Below the pieces are notes generated by a model that worked only from the letters and a program-made list of their open reading frames with translations, ran no database searches and was not told the DNA's origin. Source: Desulfovibrio sp. (GTDB lineage: Bacteria > Desulfobacterota > Desulfovibrionia > Desulfovibrionales > Desulfovibrionaceae). From it: 64,000 bases of DNA. Location of the stretch: positions 62,001-126,000 of the forward strand of contig JALHJW010000009.1 in the NCBI GenBank assembly GCA_022839785.1, read 5' to 3'. Positions 15,382-23,497 of the stretch are shown piece by piece. Position 1 is the stretch's first letter. Every line of letters starts with the position of its first letter. A program made the translations under genes and the position numbers.

Positions 15382-16056
15382 ATGGGCCGCGACTACACCT
15401 GCGACGCGCGGGCGAACCTGGCTGGCCGGGACCGGCTCTCGCGCCTGGCGGACTTCCTCTTCGAGGCCGGGATGCTGCGCAGGACGCCGCGCACCGGCTA
15501 CCAGTTCCTGGGCACCGGACAGGAGAACGTGGCCGAGCACTCCTTCCGCACCGCCGTGGTCGGCTTCGTGCTGGCCGAGATGGCGGGCGCGGACGCGGAG
15601 CGCACGGTCATGCTCTGCCTCTTCCACGACCTGCACGAGGCGCGCACCGGCGACTTCAACTACGTCAACCGCATGTACGACAGTTCGCGCCGCACCGACG
15701 CGCTGAAGGACGCCCTGGCGGGCACCGGCCTTTCCGAGCGCGTCCTGGGGTTCTGGGGCGAGCTTGAGGCCGCGGAGAGCCTGGAGGCGCGGCTGGCTCA
15801 GGACGCGGACCAGATCGACCTGATCCTCAACCTGAAGGAACAGTCCGACCTGGGCAACCGCTATGCGGGCAAATGGATCGAGTGCGCCCTTGAGCGGCTG
15901 CGCACCGAGGAGGGCCGGACGCTGGCGCGGCGTTGCGCCGAGACCGACCACACGGACTGGTGGTTCAAGGGACCGGACCGCTCCTGGTGGGAGAACAAGA
16001 ACGGCGGGAGGAAGCCCGCCGCCGCGCCGGACGGCGAAGAGGAGAGGAAGGCGTGA
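15382..16056 (+). CDS. HD-domain hydrolase, YfbR/HDDC2-like
   Basis: The 224-residue protein has NVAEHSFRTAVVGFVLAEM, LCLFHDLHEARTGDF and AQDADQIDLILN, the metal ligands of the HD superfamily in the order seen in YfbR-type 5'-nucleotidases. It probably removes phosphate from deoxynucleotides or a related small molecule. The C-terminal 20 residues are charged and low-complexity. It starts only four bases after argJ with no clear ribosome-binding site, so coupling is likely, and its end overlaps the LysE gene by 4 bp. Confidence 0.8.
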   Translation: MGRDYTCDARANLAGRDRLSRLADFLFEAGMLRRTPRTGYQFLGTGQENVAEHSFRTAVVGFVLAEMAGADAERTVMLCLFHDLHEARTGDFNYVNRMYDSSRRTDALKDALAGTGLSERVLGFWGELEAAESLEARLAQDADQIDLILNLKEQSDLGNRYAGKWIECALERLRTEEGRTLARRCAETDHTDWWFKGPDRSWWENKNGGRKPAAAPDGEEERKA

Positions 16057-16679
16057 GCCTCGACCTCTACCTGGCCTTTCTGCTGGCCTCGGCCATCGTG
16101 CTGGTCATCCCCGGACCCACCATCCTGTTCGTCTCCGGCTGTGCGTTGACCCACGGCAGGCGCTCCATCTGGGCCACAGCGCCGGGCGTCGCCCTGGGCG
16201 ATTTTCTGGCCATGAGCTGCGCCCTGCTCGGCATGGGCGCGCTGCTCGCGGCCTCTGCCGACCTGTTCGACCTGCTCAAGTGGTGCGGCGCGGCCTACCT
16301 GATCTGGCTGGGCGTGAAGAGCTGGCGGGCCGAGGTCCGGCCGTTGCGGCCCGGAGCGGGTTGCGCCCCGCGCCAGGGGCGCAGGCTCTTCGCCCAGGCC
16401 TTCGTGATCACGGCGCTCAACCCCAAGAGCATCGCCTTCTTCGTGGCCTTCCTGCCGCAGTTCGTGCATCAGTCGGAGCCGCTCTGGCCCCAGTTCTGCG
16501 TGCTTGTGCCCACATTCGTGGTCCTGGCCGTCATCAACGCCTCGCTCTACGGCCTGCTGGCGGGCACGGTCCGTGAGCACGCGCAGGACCCGCGCCTGCT
16601 GCGGCGGCTGAACCGCATCGGCGGCGGCGCGCTCATCGGCGCGGGGATCATGACCGCGGCCATGCGGCGCGCTTCGTAG
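16053..16679 (+). CDS. LysE/RhtB-family exporter
   Basis: The 208-residue membrane protein has about six helices. It begins FLLASAIVLVIPGPTILFVSGCALTHGRR, the PGP-containing first helix of LysE/RhtB exporters, and KWCGAAYLIWLGVKSWR with ITALNPKSIAFFVAFLPQFV are standard family segments. Members export amino acids or homoserine lactones. The GTG at 16053 overlaps the preceding TGA (GTGA) and follows GAGGAGAGG. Substrate is unknown; the argJ operon suggests an amino acid. Confidence 0.85.
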   Translation: MSLDLYLAFLLASAIVLVIPGPTILFVSGCALTHGRRSIWATAPGVALGDFLAMSCALLGMGALLAASADLFDLLKWCGAAYLIWLGVKSWRAEVRPLRPGAGCAPRQGRRLFAQAFVITALNPKSIAFFVAFLPQFVHQSEPLWPQFCVLVPTFVVLAVINASLYGLLAGTVREHAQDPRLLRRLNRIGGGALIGAGIMTAAMRRAS

Positions 16680-16757
16680 ACTTTTGTTTCCCACCCCACC
16701 CCTCGGCCAAGTCCCCACATCCCCATCACGTCTGCATCGTTTCAGGAGCGTTCTTTC

Positions 16758-17309
16758 ATGGAAGCGAAACTCGCCAATCCGGCCCCGCTGGGGCTCATGG
16801 GCTTCGGCATGACCACCGTCCTGCTCAACATCCACAACGCGGGATTCTTCCCCATCAGCGCCATGGTCCTGGCCATGGGCTTCTTCTACGGCGGCGTGGC
16901 CCAGGTCATCGCCGGCTGCATGGAGTGGCGCAAGGGCAACACCTTCGCCTGCACCGCCTTCACCTCCTACGGCCTCTTCTGGATGACCCTGGTGGGGCTG
17001 CTGGTCCTGCCCAAGCTCGGCTGGGCCGAGGCCACGCCGCACGCCTACATGGGCTGGTACCTCTTCATGTGGGGGCTGTTCACCTTCTTCATGTTCCTGG
17101 GCACGCTGAACAAGGGGCCGGTGCTGAAGTTCATCTTCGGCTCGCTGGTGGTGCTCTTCTTCCTGCTGGCCGCGCGCGACTGGACCGGCTCCGAGCTCAT
17201 CGGGACCATCGCGGGCTGGGAGGGCATCGTCTGCGGCGCGTCCGCCTGCTACCTGGCCATGGCCGAGGTGCTGGAGGAGTCGCTGGGCCGCAAGGTGCTG
17301 CCGTACTGA
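16758..17309 (+). CDS. Acetate/succinate transporter of the SatP (GPR1/FUN34/YaaH) family
   Basis: The 183-residue protein with six helices starts NPAPLGLMGFGMTTVLLN, the NPAPLGL signature of the family, and contains GFFYGGVAQVIAGCMEW and AFTSYGLFWMTL. Homologues move acetate or succinate with protons through hexameric pores. Acetate is the usual end product of incomplete-oxidising Desulfovibrio, so export is plausible here. It is followed directly by a strong terminator, so it ends its transcription unit. Confidence 0.88.
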   Translation: MEAKLANPAPLGLMGFGMTTVLLNIHNAGFFPISAMVLAMGFFYGGVAQVIAGCMEWRKGNTFACTAFTSYGLFWMTLVGLLVLPKLGWAEATPHAYMGWYLFMWGLFTFFMFLGTLNKGPVLKFIFGSLVVLFFLLAARDWTGSELIGTIAGWEGIVCGASACYLAMAEVLEESLGRKVLPY

Positions 17310-17333
17310 GCCGCCTCCGCCCGGGAGGTCTTT

Positions 17334-17371
17334 GCGCCGCCGCGACGCCCAGTCGCGGCGGCGCTTTTTTT
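17334..17371 (+). terminator. Intrinsic terminator after satP
   Basis: GCGCCGCCGCGAC (17334-17346) pairs perfectly with GTCGCGGCGGCGC (17352-17364), loop GCCCA, followed by seven T. Confidence 0.9.
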
Positions 17372-17428
17372 ACACCGTCCGGGATACAGACTGCGGGATC
17401 GATTATCCTGCAACGTATTTTCGCGTAT

Positions 17429-17456
17429 TTGGCTTGCAATGTCTTGGAAGTATGGT
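17429..17456 (+). promoter_or_regulatory. Promoter for the dksA-like leader
   Basis: TTGGCT (17429-17434), a 16-bp spacer and TATGGT (17451-17456) sit in a locally AT-rich patch. Transcription would start near 17463 and produce a leader of about 280 nt before the DksA-like gene. Confidence 0.45.
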
Positions 17457-17550
17457 ATCTGTCGGATTCATCATGGCCGAACGAATGCGTTCCTCCTGCT
17501 TCCTGTGGGGCTGGACCTGGCGCTTCTGCGGCATTGAATCGGAGAATGAC

Positions 17551-17655
17551 GTGAACAACGGACTGCAGTGCATGAACATCGCCCCGGCGCGCCGCGTCGG
17601 CGCGTTCCCTCGTTGCCGTCGCGCCATCGCGCCGGGCATGGGGGCCTGCATGTAG
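17551..17655 (+). CDS. Possible leader peptide of the dksA-like attenuator
   Basis: A GTG at 17551, six bases after GGAGA, opens a 34-codon frame ending TAG 17653-17655. It is arginine- and cysteine-rich (ARRVGAFPRCRRAIAP). Its stop lies right at the end of the 5' arm of the antiterminator described next. No homology is recognised, and an upstream ATG (17485) in the same frame would add a Trp-rich stretch, WGWTW. Coding is uncertain. Confidence 0.3.
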   Translation: MNNGLQCMNIAPARRVGAFPRCRRAIAPGMGACM

Positions 17656-17716
17656 TCCGCACGCATACGGCGGCATGCACGGCCCCATCTCCCGCATCCG
17701 GGAGATGGGGCCTTTT
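17638..17716 (+). promoter_or_regulatory. Attenuator-like terminator/antiterminator before the dksA-like gene
   Basis: A terminator hairpin, GGCCCCATCTCCCG (17681-17694) with CGGGAGATGGGGCC (17699-17712) and TTTT, ends 25 bp before the ATG. The alternative pairing GGGGCC-TGCATG (17641-17652) with CATGCA-C-GGCCCC (17674-17686) would take up part of its 5' arm. The two folds exclude each other, as in transcription attenuators. Confidence 0.55.
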
Positions 17717-17741
17717 CGTTGCGAAACACAAGGAGGCGGAG

Positions 17742-18104
17742 ATGACGCAGAGGGAGTTGGAATCCATCAGGCGGGCGGTGCGCGAGGAGATCGTGGCCCT
17801 AGAGGAGGCCGTGGCGCGCTGGCGGGTCTTTCACGGCCTGGGACGGGACGGCGGGGGCGACGAAACCGGTTTCCCGGTCTATCGGGGCTGGCGGCAGGAC
17901 ATGGACGTGCGGCTGGCCGAGCTGCGCGCGGTCCTGGCCCGCATGGAGGGCGACGAGTTCGGCGTGTGCGACGACTGCGGCGAGGACATCGCCCCGCAGC
18001 GTCTGCTCGCCGTGCCCACCACGCGGCGCTGCATCGGCTGCGCCCGGGGGCGCGAGGCCGCGGGCCGCCCCGGGACTACTCCTCGCCCGACTCCAGGTCA
18101 ATGA
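17742..18104 (+). CDS. TraR/DksA-family zinc-finger protein
   Basis: The 120-residue protein has an N-terminal helical region and CDDCGEDIAPQRLLAVPTTRRCIGC, the four-cysteine zinc finger of DksA/TraR. Such proteins bind the RNA polymerase secondary channel and tune transcription, often with ppGpp. Residues 30-50 carry an insertion with Gly-rich GRDGGGDETG in place of a simple coiled-coil, and the coiled-coil tip acidic pair is not obvious, so it is not a housekeeping DksA. AGGAGGCGGAG precedes ATG 17742. The 3' end overlaps the convergent response-regulator gene by 29 bp. Confidence 0.82.
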   Translation: MTQRELESIRRAVREEIVALEEAVARWRVFHGLGRDGGGDETGFPVYRGWRQDMDVRLAELRAVLARMEGDEFGVCDDCGEDIAPQRLLAVPTTRRCIGCARGREAAGRPGTTPRPTPGQ

Positions 18105-18753
18105 GCCCGAGGCGGGCGGCGTAGCGCACAAGCTCGGCCAGGTTCGCCAGGCCGAGCTTGCTCATGATGTTGGCGCGGTGGTTCTCCACGGTCTTGCGCG
18201 TGATGAAGAGCATCTGGGCGATGTCCTTGGCCGCGCGCCCCTCGGCCAGCAGGCGCAGGATCTGCTGTTCGCGGCGGGTCAGCGCACCGTAGGCCGGGTC
18301 CGTGGTCCTGGCCCGCCGCGCCGCGTATTCCGTGAGTTTGAGCAGCACCTTGGGGGCCAGGGAGCCGTCCAGGTACTGCTCGCCGCGCGCCACCGCGTCC
18401 AGGGCCTGGATGAGAAGCGGCCCGGCCGATTCCTTGACGATGTAGCCGAGCGCTCCGGCCCTGAAGCTCTCGGCGATGAGGTCGATGCGCGCGTGCATGC
18501 TGACCACCAGCACCCGGGCCTCGGGCAGCGAGGCGGCGAGGCCGCGTAGGACGTCCAGGCCGCTGCCGTCCGGCAGGGAGATGTCCAGCAGCACGATGTC
18601 CGGCCGGGTTTCGGCCGCCAGACGCAGGGCCTCGGCCGCGGTTCCCGCCTCGGCGGCGACGCGGTAGCGGCCGTCGCGGCCGAGGATGGCCTTCAGGCCC
18701 TCGCGGAAGAGCGGGTGGTCGTCCACCACCAGGAGACGGCGCGCGGCATTCAT
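18076..18753 (-). CDS. NarL/FixJ-family response regulator
   Basis: The 225-residue protein has a receiver domain with the acidic pocket Asp11-Asp12, phosphoacceptor Asp57 (VLLDISLPDGSG) and Lys in IVKES, and a LuxR-type HTH (about 155-215: LTRREQQILRLLAEGRAAKDIAQ, KTVENHRANIMSKL). It is translationally coupled to the upstream kinase by an ATGA overlap and has GGAGAGG before the start. It is the cognate transcription factor of that kinase; the target genes are unknown. Confidence 0.92.
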   Translation of the reverse strand: MNAARRLLVVDDHPLFREGLKAILGRDGRYRVAAEAGTAAEALRLAAETRPDIVLLDISLPDGSGLDVLRGLAASLPEARVLVVSMHARIDLIAESFRAGALGYIVKESAGPLLIQALDAVARGEQYLDGSLAPKVLLKLTEYAARRARTTDPAYGALTRREQQILRLLAEGRAAKDIAQMLFITRKTVENHRANIMSKLGLANLAELVRYAARLGLIDLESGEE

Positions 18754-19934
18754 GCGTCCTCTCCGGAAAGTGCCGCGCACGGGGCCTCGACCTTCACGCG
18801 CGCGCCCGCGCCGGGCTTGGAGCGGATGGTCAGGCGTCCGCCCAGGAGCCGGGCGCGCTCGCGCATGCTCCACAGACCCATGCGCTTCTCGCCCAACGCC
18901 TCGGGCAGCCTGCTTGCGGGGTCGAAGCCGCGGCCGTCGTCCTCCACGCGCAGAATGACGCTGGGGTGCGAGGCCAGCAGCCGCACGGTGATGCGTTTCG
19001 CCTGGCCGTGCCTGCGGGCGTTGGCCAGGGCCTCCTGCAGGATGCGGTAGAGGTTGATGCGCGTCTTGAAGCCGCACTGCGCGGCCTGCATGCCGTCGGC
19101 GAAGAAGTCCACCTCCACGCCGTGCCGCGCCGCGAATTCCTCGCAGAGCCGGAAGGCGGTCTCGGCCAGGCCGAGCTGGTCCAGGGCCGGGGGCAGGAGG
19201 TCGTAGGACAGGTCGCGCAGGGAGGTGATGGCCGCGCCCAGCCGGGCGCAGAGGTCGTGCACCGTCTGCGCGCCGGTCGCGGCGCCGTCCCGGGCCTCGC
19301 CCAGGGACTCCAGCCCCAGGCGCAGCATGGACAGCTCCTGGGCCACGTTGTCGTGCAGCTCGCGCGCGATGCGCTGGCGCTCGTCCTCCTGGGCCTTGAT
19401 CAGTTCCCGCGAAAGTTCCCGCAGCCGCTCCTCGGCCTGCTTGGCCTCGATGATCCGGGCCAGGTGTTCGGCCACGGCGTCGATGAGGTGGCGCTCCTCG
19501 CGCAGGAACGGTCCCTCGTCGCAGGCCGGGCGTTCCTCCAGATAGCCCACCTCGATGCGGCCGATGCGCTCGCCGTGCGCCGTGATCGGGCTGGACTGGC
19601 GGCTGGCGGGCCTCTTCCAGTTGGGCGTGGCGTGTTTGCGGCCGCCGACCACGACGCGGGCGCAGGTGATCTCCGGATGCTGCCAGGCGCGGGCCACGAT
19701 CCCGGCCACGCCGTCCAGCAGCTCGTCCAGGGCCAGGTCGTGGCGCTGCGAGAGCCGGGTGATGTCGTACAGGCAGTCCAGCTCCTTGATCCGCTCGTGG
19801 AGGGCGGCCAGAGCCTTCTCGTGCTCCTCGGCGAGGCGCGCGGCGTTGCAGCCGGGCAGGCCGGAGCAGGGGGCGGGAGGGGAAGAGGGCGTGTCCTGCA
19901 TGGTGTGCGCGGCGTCCGGCCGCAAAGGAGACAT
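18750..19934 (-). CDS. NarX/DegS-type sensor histidine kinase, cytosolic
   Basis: The 394-residue protein lacks membrane segments. A short N-terminus with three Cys (CSGLPGC) is followed by a coiled coil, a GAF-like domain (about 60-165), a HisKA_3 dimerisation domain with His194 in ERQRIARELHDNVAQE, and an HATPase domain (EALANARRHG, EDDGRGFDP, GLWSMRERA). It senses an internal signal and phosphorylates the NarL-type regulator. ATG 19934 is preferred because AAGGCGG sits just upstream; ATG 19901 has no such site. The start site is partly enclosed by a CCGCC/GGCGG hairpin. Confidence 0.85.
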   Translation of the reverse strand: MSPLRPDAAHTMQDTPSSPPAPCSGLPGCNAARLAEEHEKALAALHERIKELDCLYDITRLSQRHDLALDELLDGVAGIVARAWQHPEITCARVVVGGRKHATPNWKRPASRQSSPITAHGERIGRIEVGYLEERPACDEGPFLREERHLIDAVAEHLARIIEAKQAEERLRELSRELIKAQEDERQRIARELHDNVAQELSMLRLGLESLGEARDGAATGAQTVHDLCARLGAAITSLRDLSYDLLPPALDQLGLAETAFRLCEEFAARHGVEVDFFADGMQAAQCGFKTRINLYRILQEALANARRHGQAKRITVRLLASHPSVILRVEDDGRGFDPASRLPEALGEKRMGLWSMRERARLLGGRLTIRSKPGAGARVKVEAPCAALSGEDA

Positions 19935-19959
19935 ACCGCCTTGCGGGCGGGATGTCAGC

Positions 19960-19993
19960 CCCGGAGGGCCGCCGCGCGGGGCGGTCCTCCGGG
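19960..19993 (-). terminator. Intercistronic hairpin between the FMN protein and kinase genes
   Basis: CCCGGAGG-G-CCGCC (19960-19973) pairs with GGCGG-T-CCTCCGGG (19980-19993), 14 pairs including one G-U, six-base loop. No T-run follows on the minus strand, so partial termination or mRNA stabilisation is more likely than full termination. Confidence 0.5.
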
Positions 19994-20008
19994 AGGGGTG
20001 GGGACGTC

Positions 20009-21649
20009 TCAGGCGTTCAGGATGCGCCTGGCGATCTCGTCCTGCACGTCGGTGATGAACGGCACGCGCGTCTCGCGCTCGGTCTCGCGGTTGGCCGCAG
20101 CGATGTCCTCGCGGCCGATGTTCCGCACCGAGAACTTGCGCGCTCCGGCCAGGAGCTGCTGCAGGCCCGCGCCCAGCTTGTCCATGAGCGTGCAGGTGGC
20201 GACCGCGCCGTAGGGGATGTTCTTCATCTCCTTGGCGCCCACCTTCTTCTGCACGTCGTGCCAGGCGGCGAAGATCTGCTCGGGCGTGGAGCCCATCTCG
20301 GCCACGGTCTTGGGCAGGGCGTCCCAGTTGCCGTTGACCTTTTCCCTGCGCTCGGGGTGCAGCGCGCCCTCGATGTTGGAGCCCAGGAATCCGGGGATCA
20401 TGATGGCGCGGCCCATGCACACCAGCTTGACGTAGGGCGCGCCCAGCGCCAGCGCCTTGAAGATGTGGTCCTCGCGCGCGAAGCCGCCCGCGAAGGACAT
20501 GTCCACCACGCGCCTGCCCTTGGCCGCCAGGATGGAGGCGTACTCGTGGGCCTTGGCGTGCAGCAGGATGGAGGGCACGCCCCAGGTCTCCATCATGTTC
20601 CAGGGGCTCATGCCCGTGCCGCCGCCCGAACCGTCGATGGTCAGGAGGTCGAGTTCGGCGTCCGAGGCGTACCTGATGGCCATGGCCAGGGCCTCCATGC
20701 CGTAGGAGCCGGTCTTGAGCGAGATGCGCTTGAAGCCCAGCTTGCGCAGGTAGGCCACGGCGGTCATGAAGTTCTCGCGCACCTCGTCCTCGCACGGGAT
20801 GTTCGTGTACCCCAGGCGGCTGTGGCGGGCGAAGGAGGTCAGCGCGCCGCTCTTGAAGGCCTTTTGCACCTCGGCCTTCTCGGGGTCGGGGTCCACGAGG
20901 TAGCCGCGCTTCTTGAGGAAGAGGGCGTAGTCCAGGCTGGTGACCTTGATCTCGCCGCCGATGTTCTTGGCCCCCTGGCCCCACTTCAGTTCGATGACCG
21001 CGTCCTCGCCGTACTTGTCCACCACGTACTCGGCCACGCCGTTGCGCGTGTCCTCCACGTTGAGCTGCACGATGACCGCGCCGTAGCCGTCGTAGTAGCG
21101 CTTGTACACGCCGATGCGGCGGTCCAGCTCGGGCGCGGCCGAGATGCGGCCCTTGGCGATCTTGGAGCTGCGGTCCACGCCCACCACGTTCTCGCCGATG
21201 ACGATGGGAATGCCCGCCAGGGCGCAGCCCACGGCGAAGTTGTCCCAGTACTTGGCGGCGATGAAGGTGGAGCCGAGCGCGCCGGTCATCAGGGGCAGCC
21301 GGGCCTTGGTCGTGACCGCGGCCCCGAAGGAGGTTTCGAGCCCGACGTTGGTGAACAGGCAGTCGTCCGGGTCCTTGGAGAGCCCCTTGGCCAGGCCGTT
21401 CGCCCCGTAGCAGTACCCCTGCACGCGCAGCGAGTTGTAGGAGACGCCCACGTGGCAGTTGTTGCCGCTGCCCGCGGTGATCAGGCCGAAGTCGCGCGGG
21501 TAGAGCATGGCGCGGCCCGCAAGGCTCGACATCCAGGTCTCGCATTTGCCCATGCAGTCCGCGCGGCAGAGGCTGCACAGCCCGGATTCGACCGTGGCGC
21601 CGCGGTTCGTGGTGCCGAGCACGTCGTTGCTCTTGGGAAAGTGGTTCAT
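20009..21649 (-). CDS. FMN-binding glutamate-synthase-domain protein
   Basis: The 546-residue protein has an N-terminal cysteine cluster (CSLCRADCMGKC, about 25-36) and then a glutamate-synthase central/FMN barrel: GYCYGANGLAKGLS, IGENVVGVDRSSK, VIELKWGQGAKNIGGEIK, and TIDGSGGGTGMSPWNMMETWG with the FMN-phosphate glycines. It lacks the glutaminase domain of full GltB. Archaeal-type and stand-alone GltB2 proteins have this layout. The GltB 3Fe-4S cysteines near the C-terminal side are not evident, so its reaction is uncertain. GAGGAT precedes ATG 21649. The two-component genes follow on the same strand. Confidence 0.82.
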   Translation of the reverse strand: MNHFPKSNDVLGTTNRGATVESGLCSLCRADCMGKCETWMSSLAGRAMLYPRDFGLITAGSGNNCHVGVSYNSLRVQGYCYGANGLAKGLSKDPDDCLFTNVGLETSFGAAVTTKARLPLMTGALGSTFIAAKYWDNFAVGCALAGIPIVIGENVVGVDRSSKIAKGRISAAPELDRRIGVYKRYYDGYGAVIVQLNVEDTRNGVAEYVVDKYGEDAVIELKWGQGAKNIGGEIKVTSLDYALFLKKRGYLVDPDPEKAEVQKAFKSGALTSFARHSRLGYTNIPCEDEVRENFMTAVAYLRKLGFKRISLKTGSYGMEALAMAIRYASDAELDLLTIDGSGGGTGMSPWNMMETWGVPSILLHAKAHEYASILAAKGRRVVDMSFAGGFAREDHIFKALALGAPYVKLVCMGRAIMIPGFLGSNIEGALHPERREKVNGNWDALPKTVAEMGSTPEQIFAAWHDVQKKVGAKEMKNIPYGAVATCTLMDKLGAGLQQLLAGARKFSVRNIGREDIAAANRETERETRVPFITDVQDEIARRILNA

Positions 21650-21800
21650 GGCGTATCCTCGTCTCTCGTGGGTCAGAAGGTAAGGGGGAGCGCGCGGGCC
21701 CATGCCCTGGCCGCCGCGGCGGGCGGAAGGTAGCACGCCGCACCGCCCGTCCGTCGATAGGGGAATGGAGGATTTGGGCGGGCGTTTCGTCCTGAAAAAT

Positions 21801-21815
21801 CGGGATAAAATCCCG
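21801..21815. other. Short palindrome in the 255-bp divergent gap
   Basis: CGGGAT (21801-21806) and ATCCCG (21810-21815) flank AAA. It lies between the minus-strand glutamate-synthase-like gene and the plus-strand hypothetical gene and could be an operator. Nothing else stands out between 21650 and 21904. Confidence 0.3.
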
Positions 21816-21904
21816 GTGCCGGGCGGGAGGCTGCCCGATTCCCGCTGCGCACGGTTGCGGTAAGGCTACGGATGCGGCCAATGCCGCTGGAGAGGACGAG
21901 GAAC

Positions 21905-22369
21905 GTGTCTGAAACGATGTGCGGCCGGACGAAGCCCGGCCGGAGCGGCGGCCCCGCGCCGCAGGGACTGGTCGGCAGGCTGCTCGGCCTGTTGCGCGCC
22001 GAGGGGCTCCCCGCCGCCCTGGCGCTGCGCCCGCTGGAGGCGGGCCGCTGGCGCGGCGAGGCGGAGGGGCTGGACATCTACGCCACCGAGGATGGGGAAT
22101 CCCTGCTGCTCGCCCGCCGCCGGGCGGGCGCGCTGGAGGTCTCGGCCCTCGGGGACATGGGCGAGGCCGCCGCGCGCAACTTGGCCGACTGCCTGGTGCG
22201 GGGCCTGGCGAACGGAACCGTGCGCTTCGTGCTCGACCTCGGCCGGGCCGGGCGCGTGGGGCACGAGACCGAGGCCGTGGTCCAGAGCCTGCGCCGCTGC
22301 CTGGGCCGCGAGGCCGCGGGCGGCGAGGTGGAGGTCAGGAGGCGGGAAGACCCGTGCTGGCGCGGCTGA
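21905..22369 (+). CDS. Hypothetical protein preceding an MreB paralogue
   Basis: The 154-residue protein is not recognised. It has no signal peptide or membrane helix. The middle alternates GLDIYATEDGESLLLARRRAGALEVSALGD with a helical ARNLADCLVRGLANGTVRFVLDLGRAG, suggesting a small alpha/beta domain. GTG 21905 was chosen because GGAGAGG lies nine bases upstream; ATG 21917 or 21872 are alternatives. The 3' end overlaps the mreB-like gene by 16 bp, so the two are probably made together. Confidence 0.55.
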   Translation: MSETMCGRTKPGRSGGPAPQGLVGRLLGLLRAEGLPAALALRPLEAGRWRGEAEGLDIYATEDGESLLLARRRAGALEVSALGDMGEAAARNLADCLVRGLANGTVRFVLDLGRAGRVGHETEAVVQSLRRCLGREAAGGEVEVRRREDPCWRG

Positions 22370-23391
22370 CGCGGCGTTTCTCCCGCGATCTGGGCATCGA
22401 CCTCGGCACGGCCAGCATCAGCGTCTTCGAACGGGGCAGGGGCATCGTCCTGCGCCAGCCCGCGGTCATCGCCTGGCGCGAGGGCCGGGGCGGCCGGGGC
22501 GAGATCCTGGCCGTGGGCGAGGAGGCCAGGCGCATGGTCGGGCGCGTTCCGGCCGGGGTGCGCGTGGTCCGGCCCATGGCCGACGGCGTCATCGCCGACC
22601 GCGACCTGGCCGAGGCCCTGCTGCGCCGCTGTATCGTCCAGGCGCACGGCCGCTCCTTCCTGGCCGCGCCGCGTCTGGTGGTCTGCGCCCCCGTGGGCGC
22701 CACGGCGGTGGAGCGCCGGGCCGTGCGTCAGGCCGCGCGCGGGGCCGGGGCCGCCGAGGTCTGGACCATGGACGAGCCCCTGGCCGCGGCCCTGGGCGCG
22801 GGCCTGCCCGTGGCCGAGCCCTCGGCCAGCATGATCGTGGACGTGGGCGGCGGGACCACGGAGGTGGCGGTCATCTCCCTGGGCGGCATCGTCATCGCCC
22901 GTTCGGTGCGCTGCGCGGGCGAGGCCATGAACGAGACTCTGCGGCTTTTTCTCAAGCGCCGCCACGGTCTGGTGGTCGGAACGGCCGAGGCCGAGCGCGC
23001 CAAGATCGAGGCGGGCAGCGCTCACCCGGCGGCCGACGGCGGCGAGTGCCTGATCAAGGGGCGCGAGGCCGCCACCGGTCTGCCCGCGGCGCGGCGCATC
23101 GGCGGCGCGGACGTGCGCGGGGCGCTGGCCGACCATCTGCAGACCATCCTCGGGGCGGTGCGCGAGGTGCTGGACCGCTGCCCGCCCGAACTGTCCGCTG
23201 ATCTGGCGCGGGACGGACTGGTCCTGGCCGGGGGCGGGTCGCTGCTGCCGGGCCTGGACGCCTTCCTCTCCGAATCCGTGCGCCTGCGCGTGCGCCGTGC
23301 CGCCTCTCCGGCGGACTGCGTGGCCCTGGGCCTGGGCCGCTCCCTGGAGGACATCGGCCGCTTCCGCGATCTGCTCGGCCGGGAGGAGTAG
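22354..23391 (+). CDS. MreB/Mbl-family actin-like protein
   Basis: The 345-residue protein has all five actin-fold ATP motifs: phosphate-1 DLGIDLGTASISVF, ENEPAV-like RQPAVIAW, phosphate-2 IVDVGGGTTEVAVISLGG, the hinge EAMNETLRLFLKRRHGL, and adenosine motif LAGGGSLLPGLDAFL. MreB organises cell-wall synthesis in rods. No mreC, mreD or rodA follows, so this looks like a solitary paralogue with a specialised role rather than the main mreB. The start is GTG 22354, 11 bases after AGGAGG. Confidence 0.85.
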   Translation: MLARLTRRFSRDLGIDLGTASISVFERGRGIVLRQPAVIAWREGRGGRGEILAVGEEARRMVGRVPAGVRVVRPMADGVIADRDLAEALLRRCIVQAHGRSFLAAPRLVVCAPVGATAVERRAVRQAARGAGAAEVWTMDEPLAAALGAGLPVAEPSASMIVDVGGGTTEVAVISLGGIVIARSVRCAGEAMNETLRLFLKRRHGLVVGTAEAERAKIEAGSAHPAADGGECLIKGREAATGLPAARRIGGADVRGALADHLQTILGAVREVLDRCPPELSADLARDGLVLAGGGSLLPGLDAFLSESVRLRVRRAASPADCVALGLGRSLEDIGRFRDLLGREE

Positions 23392-23497
23392 CCGCCGTCC
23401 CGCCGCATTTCCCCGTGGACCTCTGCCCCGGGCGGTGATAGAGCCTGCCGAGCCCGGCGGCCCCGCAGCCGCATCACGCCCGGCGTAAGGAGGGGAC

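Noticed and set aside
17473..17655. A trp-operon leader peptide (WGWTW stretch)
   Set aside because: No tryptophan biosynthesis genes follow, the Trp codons lie more than 100 nt from the terminator, and the ATGs there lack ribosome-binding sites.
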